Positions 28,062 through 36,769 of a stretch of 64,000 nt of DNA are shown here, one piece after another. The DNA is from Clostridia bacterium (GTDB lineage: Bacteria > Bacillota > Clostridia > TANB77 > CAG-465), in the NCBI GenBank assembly GCA_030524345.1, contig JAUNGP010000002.1:62001-126000 (forward strand), given 5' to 3'. The translations under genes and the position numbers were made by a program. The notes below the pieces were generated by a model, which saw nothing but the letters and a program-made list of their open reading frames with translations, was not told where the DNA came from and ran no database searches. The number at the start of each line of letters is the position of its first letter. Position 1 is the stretch's first letter.

Positions 28062-28811
28062 CTATCCGTTATTTTCCATAAAACAGTATATGACATCTGT
28101 GATTTTAGTTCCAAGCATACTACAAAATGATATATATACTTCAATAATATAGTCAGCAGGTATAAACATAATAAAAATAGTTGCAATTACAATAAATGGA
28201 CCAAATGGAATATAGGAGTTTTTATCTTTTTTCTTAAATATCAGTAGTATAATCCCCACGATTGCTCCAATTAAAAATGATAATAACGTTATAACAAGAA
28301 TATTCTTTACTCCAACAAATAATCCTAAAGATGCCATTAGTTTTACATCACCAAATCCCATACCTTCTTTTTTTAATATGAAATAAGAAAGATATGATAT
28401 GATAAAAAAGATTCCTCCACCAACAAGTGCTCCAAGTAAATAATCAAGAATATTATTTAAATGAAATATCATATTTATAATGGATAGTAAAATAATACAA
28501 ATGTGAGCTTCATCAGGTATTATTTGAAATTTGTAATCTATGCTAAATACAATTAATAATACAAGGAGCAAAGCCATATACAGATATGTTGTAATCATGT
28601 TTCCATGAAAATAGTACAGTAAATTAAAAAGTAAAACTAATATGATTGTATACTTTATATCAAATTTAAAATCCTTTTTTATATTTTTAAAAAATTCCTT
28701 ATAGTTTATTTGCTCTAAACTTAAAGGAATTAATTTTTTTTCAATATGTTTTACACCTTGTCCACATAAAATGGCAATAATTGTTAAGATAACATATACT
28801 ATTAAATTCAT
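28062..28811 (-). CDS. prepilin peptidase, A24 family
   Basis: 249 residues with about seven membrane segments. The aspartyl protease motifs are FSIDYKFQIIPDE and GMGFGDVKLMA (GxGD). The N-terminal Cys-containing methylase domain of classical PilD is absent, so this is the short form. No pilin genes are in the window. It begins in the stop codon of the YqeG gene (4-nt overlap). Confidence 0.87.
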   Translation of the reverse strand: MNLIVYVILTIIAILCGQGVKHIEKKLIPLSLEQINYKEFFKNIKKDFKFDIKYTIILVLLFNLLYYFHGNMITTYLYMALLLVLLIVFSIDYKFQIIPDEAHICIILLSIINMIFHLNNILDYLLGALVGGGIFFIISYLSYFILKKEGMGFGDVKLMASLGLFVGVKNILVITLLSFLIGAIVGIILLIFKKKDKNSYIPFGPFIVIATIFIMFIPADYIIEVYISFCSMLGTKITDVIYCFMENNG

Positions 28812-29356
28812 GATTTTTGTTCACCTTTTTTCTTATAATAATGCTTTAATATTATTTTCTCAAATGGTCTTTTTACTCTACTGACAATAATTTCTTTTTT
28901 ATTAATCGGTTTTACCAAAACTGTTTTGATGCCAAATCTATTTCCACCACATATGTCTGTAAACAGTTGATCGCCTATCATTAGTACGCTTTCTTTATCG
29001 ATTTTTGTCTCATTTAATATATGATAATATCCCTTAAGCCTTGGTTTACTTGCTTTATAATAGTATCTCATTCCAAGTTCTTTGGAGATTTTTTTTACCA
29101 TTGTCTCTGATATCGAATTACTAATGATGTATGCTTTTATTCCTTTAGATTTTATATATTTAACCCATTTTTTTAAATCTTTACTATAATTACCTTTGTT
29201 ATCTATTAAAGTATTATCCATATCTAAAAGTATTAGTTTAATCTTAAGTTCTTCTAATAATTCATATGGAATATTCTCAACCTTATCAAAAGTATATGTA
29301 GGATAAAACTTTCTAAAAAATAGTTTTATTTTGCTTGCTTTTTGATGATCTGTCAT
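28808..29356 (-). CDS. yqeG: YqeG family HAD-type phosphatase
   Basis: 182 residues. Motif I is LLDMDNTLID, then IISNSISE (motif II), and MIGDQLFTDICGGNRFG (motif IV). This is the YqeG/HAD-IIIA set; the family includes phosphatidylglycerophosphate phosphatase-like enzymes. AGGAGG lies upstream of the ATG. It is the first gene of the leftward operon ending near 26.95 kb or beyond. Confidence 0.87.
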   Translation of the reverse strand: MTDHQKASKIKLFFRKFYPTYTFDKVENIPYELLEELKIKLILLDMDNTLIDNKGNYSKDLKKWVKYIKSKGIKAYIISNSISETMVKKISKELGMRYYYKASKPRLKGYYHILNETKIDKESVLMIGDQLFTDICGGNRFGIKTVLVKPINKKEIIVSRVKRPFEKIILKHYYKKKGEQKS

Positions 29357-29577
29357 TTAAGTTATTTCCTCCTATCTATACATATTTATATATTACTATA
29401 TTTCATTATCTTTTGCAATGATTTTCCTTAATTTAGACAAATTTATATAAGTTATTCTATGCTATTTTATGTAATATGTTATGAATTTGCCATTTTCACT
29501 TTAAATTCCTATTTTTTCCTTTAAAATTATACTTTTTTATGGTATAATCAATATAGTTTTTTAAAGGTGGGAAAATT

Positions 29578-30822
29578 ATGAGTGAAACAAAAAATAATAA
29601 TATGAGTGTATATGATATATTAAAAGAAAGAGAATTAATTAAGCAAATTGCATTTGAGGATGAATTTAAAGAAATGGTATCTCATGAAAAAACTCATGTA
29701 TATCTTGGAATAGATCCAACTGCAGATAGTATCCACATTGGACATTTTATACCTCTTATGATGATGTCATATTTTCAAAAATGTGGTCATACACCTATTA
29801 TATTAATTGGTGGTGGTACTGCACTAATTGGTGACCCTAGTGGAAAAACTGATATGAGGCAGATGTTATCTCGTGAAGATATTTCTAGAAATGTAGACAA
29901 TATTATAAAACAAGTTAGTAGATTTGTATCATTTGAAGGTGAAAATGCAGCTATTATTGCTAATAATAGCGATTGGATTTTAGACTTAAATTATATGGAT
30001 TTTATTCGTACATATGGAATTCATTTTAATGTCAACAGAATGCTTGCCGCTGAATGTTATAAACAACGTATGGAAAAGGGGCTTACTTTCTTTGAACTTA
30101 ACTATATGCTTATGCAAAGCTATGACTTTTTACAATTATTTGAAAAACATGGTTGTAAGGTTCAAATTGGTGGAGACGATCAATGGTCTAACATGTTAAG
30201 TGGTGTTGAACTAATTCGTAAAATTCATAGAAACGGAAGTTTCTGTGTAACATGTCCTCTACTACTTACTGCTGAAGGTAAAAAAATGGGAAAAACTGTA
30301 AATGGTGCTCTATGGCTAGATGCTAAGAAAACTTCACCATATGAATTCTATCAATACTGGAGAAATATTCAAGATTCCGAAGTAAGAGATGTATTAAAAA
30401 TGCTAACTTTTCTTCCAATGAATGAAGTAAATAGACTTGCTTCTCTTGAGGGTGAAAAGATCAATGAAGCCAAAAAAATCGCAGCTTTTGAAATCACTAA
30501 GCTCATACATGGTGAAGAGGAGGCTTTAAAGGCGAAGAAAACATCTGAGGATTTATTTGAGAATCTAAACAATAGTGATAATATGCCTACTGAAAAAATC
30601 TCTAAAGAAGAGCTTGATTTATCTATACTTGATTTTCTAGTAAAGATCAAAATTGCACCATCTAAGGGGCAAGCGAAAACACTTGTTGAACAGGGTGGCA
30701 TATCGATTGATGATAATAAAATCACAGATATCAAATACACAATATCAAAAGAATTATTTAATAATAGCTTTATTGTCGTAAAAAAAGGAAAGAAAACTTT
30801 CATAAAAGTCGAATTGAACTAA
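29578..30822 (+). CDS. tyrS: tyrosyl-tRNA synthetase
   Basis: 414 residues. Class I motifs: HIGH as DSIHIGHF, KMSKS as GKKMGKT. The tyrosine pocket is seen in YMLMQSYDF and GGDDQWSNM. An S4 RNA-binding domain ends the protein (SKGQAKTLVEQGGISIDD). It charges tRNA-Tyr. GGTGGG precedes the ATG. No T-box leader is visible; a TATAAT lies about 35 bp upstream. Confidence 0.97.
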   Translation: MSETKNNNMSVYDILKERELIKQIAFEDEFKEMVSHEKTHVYLGIDPTADSIHIGHFIPLMMMSYFQKCGHTPIILIGGGTALIGDPSGKTDMRQMLSREDISRNVDNIIKQVSRFVSFEGENAAIIANNSDWILDLNYMDFIRTYGIHFNVNRMLAAECYKQRMEKGLTFFELNYMLMQSYDFLQLFEKHGCKVQIGGDDQWSNMLSGVELIRKIHRNGSFCVTCPLLLTAEGKKMGKTVNGALWLDAKKTSPYEFYQYWRNIQDSEVRDVLKMLTFLPMNEVNRLASLEGEKINEAKKIAAFEITKLIHGEEEALKAKKTSEDLFENLNNSDNMPTEKISKEELDLSILDFLVKIKIAPSKGQAKTLVEQGGISIDDNKITDIKYTISKELFNNSFIVVKKGKKTFIKVELN

Positions 30823-30835
30823 AGGGGATGATGTT

Positions 30836-31483
30836 TTGGGTTATTATACAAAAGGTGAAGAAATCGCAAACTCTGTAACACATGGAATAGGAGCTGTCTT
30901 TTCAATTGCTGCTCTTACTCTTATGGTAGTATTTGCAGCAATTTATGGAAATGCTTGGCAAGTTGTTAGTGTTTCTGTATATGGTTCTACCCTAATTATA
31001 CTCTATGTAATGTCCACGCTATATCATGCTATTACAAACGAAAAGGCAAAGAGGGTACTGCAGATATTTGATCATTCATCTGTATATCTATTAATCGCAG
31101 GTACTTATACACCTTATTCGCTTGTTATACTGAGACAAGATTCTTATAAAGGTTGGGTAGTATTTGGTGTTATTTGGGCAATGGCGGTTCTTGGTATCAC
31201 ACTTTATGCCATATTTCCAAGGCGATTTAAAATATTTAATATAGCCTCATATGTAGTCATGGGATGGATTATTGTTATCGCTTTTCCAGATTTACTAAGA
31301 GTAATGCAAAATTTAAATGCAATGAAAGGTATTTATTGGTTATTTGCTGGAGGTTTATGCTATACCATTGGAGTTATATTTTATGCACTAAAAAAGAAAA
31401 AATATTTTCATTCTATATGGCATGTATTCGTACTACTTGGTACAATTTGTCATTTTATATCCGTATTCTTTTATGTGATATAA
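30836..31483 (+). CDS. hemolysin III family membrane protein
   Basis: 215 residues, seven membrane segments. Family residues are visible: GEEIANSVTHGIGAVFSIAAL, STLYHAITNEKAKRVLQIFDHSSVYLLIAGTYTP, and FHSIWHVFVLLGTICHF. These carry the conserved Ser, His and Asp of the PAQR/YqfA superfamily. TTG is the start codon, with GGGG 8 nt upstream. It follows tyrS by 13 bp and is probably co-transcribed. Confidence 0.9.
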   Translation: MGYYTKGEEIANSVTHGIGAVFSIAALTLMVVFAAIYGNAWQVVSVSVYGSTLIILYVMSTLYHAITNEKAKRVLQIFDHSSVYLLIAGTYTPYSLVILRQDSYKGWVVFGVIWAMAVLGITLYAIFPRRFKIFNIASYVVMGWIIVIAFPDLLRVMQNLNAMKGIYWLFAGGLCYTIGVIFYALKKKKYFHSIWHVFVLLGTICHFISVFFYVI

Positions 31484-31498
31484 TATTATAAAAATAGT

Positions 31499-31537
31499 AA
31501 CTTATATTATGCAAAATGTATAATATAAGTTATTTTT
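31499..31537 (+). terminator. rho-independent terminator
   Basis: AACTTATATTAT and ATAATATAAGTT form a perfect 12-bp stem followed by ATTTTT. It ends the tyrS-hlyIII unit. Confidence 0.8.
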
Positions 31538-31572
31538 AAGCAAGAATGATATCACACACCAGTCTCAACTTG

Positions 31573-31601
31573 TTTACATAACTTCATTTTTGTGATATAA
31601 T
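31573..31601 (+). promoter_or_regulatory. sigma-A promoter with extended -10
   Basis: TTTACA, 17-bp spacer ending TGTGA, TATAAT. It drives a leader of about 140 nt before the ATG at 31749. Confidence 0.7.
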
Positions 31602-31624
31602 ATAAGTATAGATAATTTTTTATT

Positions 31625-31712
31625 ATCCATTAATTAAGGGATAGACCTGTATCCATGAAATAACTGAAATGGAAGAAAAGTTATCTTTACAACTAAATGA
31701 GGTGAAGAGCCC
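31625..31712 (+). promoter_or_regulatory. structured 5' leader, unassigned
   Basis: Three consecutive hairpins: GGATA/TATCC near 31640, ATAACT/AGTTAT near 31660-31685, and CTTTAC/GTGAAG near 31685-31708 followed by AGCCC. The region is more GC-rich than other spacers. It could be a riboswitch or a protein-binding leader; I match it to no known class. Confidence 0.4.
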
Positions 31713-31748
31713 AAAAAAATTATTATTTTATTGAAGGAGGACATTAAA

Positions 31749-32093
31749 ATGTCGAACAAGTTTACTTACAAGGAAATCGCAATGGAAGCTAGAGCTATTG
31801 AAAGTGATGTTAAAGAGTACCGGGAAAATTTTCTGAAAAATGTTGAACTCTTTGCGGATTTGGACAGTCGCGAACCTGGCTACTATGATCAGACAACCTA
31901 CGATAAGGTAGACCGTGATATCCAGCTGGCCGGTGTCGTTCTCCAGTATTTGGTTAAAGGGGAAATTCCTTACGAAGTAAAAGATATGTGGGGAATTGAA
32001 GTCTTTATGAAACTGCTGAAAAGTAATATGAAAGATCCGTCCGAAGAACTCAAAGAACTCTTAGCATTCTGCGAGGGTATCATCACCGTTTAA
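31749..32093 (+). CDS. small soluble protein of unknown function
   Basis: 114 residues, helical, acidic, with GAAGGAGG 7 nt before the ATG. Codons such as CTG, GCC, GTC and CGC are frequent, clearly unlike the A/T-ending codons of neighbouring genes. This suggests transfer or selection for expression. It has its own promoter, structured leader and a GC-rich terminator (GGTCAGCAC/GTGCTGGCC at about 32115-32143). I do not recognise it. Confidence 0.6.
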   Translation: MSNKFTYKEIAMEARAIESDVKEYRENFLKNVELFADLDSREPGYYDQTTYDKVDRDIQLAGVVLQYLVKGEIPYEVKDMWGIEVFMKLLKSNMKDPSEELKELLAFCEGIITV

Positions 32094-32214
32094 ACTATCG
32101 TAAAGATTTGACGAGGGTCAGCACCCAAAAAGTGCTGGCCTTTGCCATATAAAAATAATTTTTAATTTTAGTATATTTCAAATAGAATCGTAAATAATAC
32201 TAATGGTGATATAA

Positions 32215-32640
32215 ATGAATGAAATAGATATTTTAAAAGAAATCAATAAAAGTTCTAAAACTGGAATTGATGGAATAAATTATACTTTTAGTAAAGTAAA
32301 AGATAGTCAACTAAAAGATTTGCTTTACAAAGAAAAAGATGAATATCAAAATATTTATGATAGATCAAAGGAAATCCTCATTCAAAAAAATGAGGATACA
32401 GATGATACAAAAACAATGCAAAAAATTATGTCTTGGATGGGAATAGAACTTAATACTTTAACTGATAAAAGTAGTTCTCAAATAGCTGAAATGCTGATTC
32501 AAGGAAATAATATGGGTGTCATAAAAGGAACTAAATTACTCAATAATATGCAATTTGAAGATACACAGATACAAAACTTATTGGAAGATTTTATAAGGCT
32601 ACAACAAAAGAATATAGAAGATTTAAAGAAATATTTATAG
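32215..32640 (+). CDS. helical protein, possible ferritin-like/DUF2383-type fold
   Basis: 141 residues, predicted as four long helices (LKDLLYKEKDEYQNIYDRSKE, MQKIMSWMGIELNTL, SSQIAEMLIQGNNMGVIKGTK, LLEDFIRLQQKNIEDLKKYL). The layout resembles small ferritin-like or rubrerythrin-superfamily proteins without a clear metal site. The ribosome site is weak (GGTGAT). The function is unknown. Confidence 0.6.
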   Translation: MNEIDILKEINKSSKTGIDGINYTFSKVKDSQLKDLLYKEKDEYQNIYDRSKEILIQKNEDTDDTKTMQKIMSWMGIELNTLTDKSSSQIAEMLIQGNNMGVIKGTKLLNNMQFEDTQIQNLLEDFIRLQQKNIEDLKKYL

Positions 32641-32902
32641 TATATTTTTAATTTTAATTTTTATTTGACTATTATAATCTTTTCTCTTTAAGCCAATTGC
32701 TAAAAACTCTATATTCGCAAATCATTTTACTTCTATTTATATAAAAAAATACAAATACCTTTAAGATAAAAATATTGACAATAAATCTTTTGTTAAAGTC
32801 AATCAAAGGAAATGAAGTTGTGCATGGAATATAGAATAATTTTCTATATTCCATTAAAAGTAAAACAAATTATTCAATGTATTTAAGAATACTATTGTGG
32901 CT

Positions 32903-32922
32903 ATTTAATACATCTTATGCCT
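32903..32922. repeat. partial CRISPR-like repeat outside the array
   Basis: ATTTAATACATCTTATG matches the first 18 bases of the array repeat (plus-strand orientation) with one A deleted, then diverges. It lies about 840 bp beyond the degenerate end of the array. It could be a relic of an older array or a CreA-type pseudo-repeat. Confidence 0.5.
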
Positions 32923-33044
32923 TTACGCCTTTCTTATATTTTCTAGTAGGAAGATTAGGTGTACTAGATGCTCACCAACCTTTATATTAACAATTTCGAT
33001 TGGATTTAATATTTTTTGTACCTTTCCGGAGATTTTCAGTATTA

Positions 33045-33073
33045 TTGACGTAATTTTGACCTTGTGATATACT
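33045..33073 (+). promoter_or_regulatory. promoter of a short RNA near the array
   Basis: TTGACG, 17-bp spacer ending TGTGA, TATACT. Transcription would begin at about 33080. Confidence 0.7.
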
Positions 33074-33079
33074 ATTATT

Positions 33080-33129
33080 AATAGAACTACTGCTCGTAGG
33101 TGATTGGAACTTACCACCAGTAGTTTTTT
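33080..33129 (+). ncRNA. candidate 50-nt small RNA
   Basis: AACTACTG (33085-33092) pairs with CAGTAGTT (33118-33125), directly followed by TTTTTT. The 25-nt loop contains a weaker inner pairing (GGT/ACC). A near-consensus promoter sits just upstream and there is no ORF. It may be only a promoter plus attenuator, but no gene follows. Confidence 0.5.
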
Positions 33130-33741
33130 ATCTATCGCTCTTATTATTCTTTGGTCTATATCGTACAATAAGTTACCACTTTCAATATTTTTTTAATAAA
33201 ACTATCATAATTATCTTCTCTATATGCACTTGTCATTCTCTTTATGTCCATTCCTATATTATCAATATTGTTTTTTCGTCTAATTTTATACTGGCTATTA
33301 TTTTCCTATTTTGTTTATCAGACAAATCTATTGTTAATACTATACTATTTATCATCTGTATTAGATTTTACAATAATAGTTAGTATTTTTATATTTACCA
33401 CTTTCATTCATATAATATCTAAACGTTTTGGTGTCATTGTAATTGGTAAATTATTATATTCTAGCTCCTAAGTATTTCAGATGTAATTGATCATAAGATT
33501 AGCATATCTTTTTTAATATATACCAATTTACACATTATCTACTTGTTTTAAAAAATTATCTATATCATTTTTACTTGTGTTTCTTCACCACAAGTATAGC
33601 TACTTTTGCCTTAGTGTGTTCTTTTATTGAAAAAACTTTTTATCAACTTTAGCTTATTGTCCTTCTAGGCTACCTATTCATACAATTCCATTTATATTCA
33701 CTTTTTTAGAATACAATTTACTAGTATCTCCTCTAACAGCT

Positions 33742-36337
33742 CTTTAAATACACTTTATGTTAAAGTTAAATAACTTGCATAAACTACGCTGAAAATAACT
33801 ATGATTTATTTAAATACATCTTATGTTAAAGTTAAACCAATTCGATTAGGATTGCAACAAAATAAATTTGCATTATTTAAATACATCTTATGTTAAAGTT
33901 AAACACATATTGGAGCTTCTGCCCTACAAGGTAGACAAGTATTTAAATACATCTTATGTTAAAGTTAAACCTTCTTGGTTTTTTTATGACATCTTTATTT
34001 TCAAAATTTAAATACATCTTATGTTAAAGTTAAACGCATGTGATATTTCTATAAGAGTAAAAGCACTTGTGATTTAAATACATCTTATGTTAAAGTTAAA
34101 CTTCATTTCTTCTATTCCTAATTTTGACTGGTCATTATTTAAATACATCTTATGTTAAAGTTAAACTTAGACTTTAATTTAAATATATAGGTACAAATAT
34201 ATTTAAATACATCTTATGTTAAAGTTAAACTTTTATCAATTACGCTTTGAGAATATTGCCTTATAGATTTAAATACATCTTATGTTAAAGTTAAACGCAT
34301 ATAGTAATGTACTAGACTTGTATGTACTTAATTTAAATACATCTTATGTTAAAGTTAAACATTGTGATAAGCCTGAAGAAAATCATAAGTTGTAGCTCTA
34401 TTTAAATACATCTTATGTTAAAGTTAAACTATGAACATTATCTAGTAGTAGCTTTAAATAGTCGCATTTAAATACATCTTATGTTAAAGTTAAACTCTTT
34501 CCCATTGCACTTAATGGATCATTCTCTACACAATTTAAATACATCTTATGTTAAAGTTAAACTTATCAACAAATTTATTTGTTAAAATGTTTATTTCGAT
34601 TTAAATACATCTTATGTTAAAGTTAAACATGACTATTTTATAGTTTATTTGGTTGTGAGTTGGTATTTAAATACATCTTATGTTAAAGTTAAACAAAAAC
34701 AAATGATACGTTTGAATAATTATTTCAAATTTAAATACATCTTATGTTAAAGTTAAACTTGTAAATTGTATATCTTTTATAATTTTTAGACTAACATTTA
34801 AATACATCTTATGTTAAAGTTAAACCTTCTTTCTGCCATTTCAATTCTCTCTTTCTATCATATTTAAATACATCTTATGTTAAAGTTAAACAATAAGTAC
34901 ATACAAAACATGCAAGTGTTTTGTTGTGTATTTAAATACATCTTATGTTAAAGTTAAACAGGCATGTAGCATATCTACACGAGTAAAAGCAATTGTAATT
35001 TAAATACATCTTATGTTAAAGTTAAACGCAGAAGAATCTTAGTTCTAATTGATCTAAATACATTTAAATACATCTTATGTTAAAGTTAAACTTGATAATT
35101 CAGTTCGTGAATATAATTAAATACATTATTTAAATACATCTTATGTTAAAGTTAAACTATTTAGGATCTAAACTTTATGAAGCTTTTATGTAATTTAAAT
35201 ACATCTTATGTTAAAGTTAAACATGGAAAAATGTATAAAAATCAATGTAAAAACTGATTTAAATACATCTTATGTTAAAGTTAAACATATAGCACCTATT
35301 AAAAACTTGTAAGCATATTCATTTAAATACATCTTATGTTAAAGTTAAACTAGAATGAATGAAATTGAAAATTTAAAATTCGGAAATTTAAATACATCTT
35401 ATGTTAAAGTTAAACGGGCTGATAAAGCTTCTTCTAAAGTAGCTATAGCATATTTAAATACATCTTATGTTAAAGTTAAACAGTTAGTACAGATTGTTTA
35501 AAAAAGTTTTTTAGATTATTTAAATACATCTTATGTTAAAGTTAAACAAGAAGCACGAGGTGCATATCAAGATTATCAGAGATTTAAATACATCTTATGT
35601 TAAAGTTAAACCAATTAAAAGGTCCTATTGATTATAGAAATAAGAGGATTTAAATACATCTTATGTTAAAGTTAAACTTGCTCCCTGTATATTTGTCCAT
35701 ATATAAAAAAAGATTTAAATACATCTTATGTTAAAGTTAAACTCTTTTCGCCTATTATAACTTTATCATTTATATCCTATTTAAATACATCTTATGTTAA
35801 AGTTAAACGGAAGAATTAGGATTAGAAAAATTAGAAAATGAACTATTTAAATACATCTTATGTTAAAGTTAAACGTCTATTTTTTAGCCAAAATATCATA
35901 GCAGTAGTATCATTTAAATACATCTTATGTTAAAGTTAAACCATGGATACTTTAGGCGGTGAAGTAAAAAAATATGGATTTAAATACATCTTATGTTAAA
36001 GTTAAACGTGAATTTTTTAAAGGTACTAAATTAATATTTCTCAAATTTAAATACATCTTATGTTAAAGTTAAACTGGTTGGGAGGATAGTATAAATTATT
36101 TCAAAATGTTATTTAAATACATCTTATGTTAAAGTTAAACTGATAGTTCAACTAGGGATCTTCAAGATATAACAAATTTAAATACATCTTATGTTAAAGT
36201 TAAACTCCAAAAATATAATTGACTTTAAACTGACCATTAAAATTTAAATACATCTTATGTTAAAGTTAAACACTGCCTTTTCTATCATCCCAAATCATAT
36301 GAGCCACATTTAAATACATCTTATGTTAAAGTTAAAC
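33742..36337 (-). CRISPR. type I-B CRISPR array: 39 regular repeats plus one degenerate
   Basis: The 30-nt repeat, read on the plus strand, begins ATTTAAATACATC and ends TTAAAGTTAAAC. Regular copies run from 33808 to 36337 with spacers of about 34-39 nt. A degenerate copy (four differences) ends the array at 33742-33771. The minus-strand form begins GTTTAACTTTAAC and ends GTATTTAAAT, like other clostridial I-B repeats, giving an ATTTAAAT handle on crRNAs. The degenerate copy marks the old end, so the array is read leftward from the cas2 side. Hairpin ACAT/ATGT around AAG would be the Cas6 site. Confidence 0.98.
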
Positions 36338-36475
36338 TATTGAAATATCAACATTCTTAAAAGTAATAATAACATATAATTGCTGATATATCAACATTTT
36401 ATTATATTTTTTCCAGCAAATTTATCATTTTAAAAAATGCCTATTTTACTGGCTTTCCAGATTTTAGCTGGAAAA
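36338..36475 (-). promoter_or_regulatory. CRISPR leader with promoter
   Basis: An AT-rich region between cas2 and the first repeat. On the minus strand TTGATA (36389-36394), a 17-bp spacer and TATTAT (36366-36371) form a promoter starting at about 36360, some 20 nt before the first repeat. A TTCCAG/CTGGAA hairpin and a GCC/GGC hairpin with ATTTTTT, nearer cas2, probably end the cas transcript. Confidence 0.7.
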
Positions 36476-36769
36476 TTATAAGAATATGTCTTCCGTGTTT
36501 TTACTTATATTTCCTAAATTTGTTTCTCCTATTGTTTTAAAATTCATAATTTTAACAATAGATATAAAATCTTCCTCAGGATCTATTATTTTCTTTAATT
36601 CACTTTCTAGCTCTATGATATTTGACGGCGTTATTGAACCTCTAAATACAGATTTTTGCCAATGATTTAGGTATTTTTTACATTTTTTGAATACCTTATT
36701 TACTCTTTTTTCTTTCACATCATAAAACAAAAACACATAATTATAATTTATATTTTTACTATTTATCAT
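36476..36769 (-). CDS. cas2: CRISPR-associated endonuclease Cas2
   Basis: 97 residues. The ferredoxin-like start YVFLFYDVKEKRVNKVFKKCKKY has the catalytic Asp, followed by HWQKSVFRGSITPSN typical of Cas2. With Cas1 it integrates new spacers. It overlaps the cas1 stop by 4 nt and is the last gene before the array. Confidence 0.95.
   Translation of the reverse strand: MINSKNINYNYVFLFYDVKEKRVNKVFKKCKKYLNHWQKSVFRGSITPSNIIELESELKKIIDPEEDFISIVKIMNFKTIGETNLGNISKNTEDIFL

Larger units (their letters stand above)
32641..33741. other. gene-poor spacer before the CRISPR array
   Basis: About 1.1 kb without a convincing gene. Two short ORFs (32923-33168 minus, 33244-33471 plus) have no ribosome site and no recognisable domain. 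It holds a partial CRISPR repeat (32903) and one small RNA unit (33045-33129). The rest looks like decayed coding sequence. Confidence 0.5.

Noticed and set aside
29400-29577. T-box leader before tyrS
   Set aside because: No conserved T-box sequence (AGGGTGGNACCGCG) and too little room; only a promoter is seen.
32923-33471. Two ORFs in the spacer next to the array
   Set aside because: No ribosome sites, no recognisable motif, base composition of non-coding DNA.
33742-36337. Spacers that target the prophage in this window
   Set aside because: By eye no spacer matches the 57-64 kb region on either strand. A BLAST of all 39 spacers against the whole prophage would settle it.
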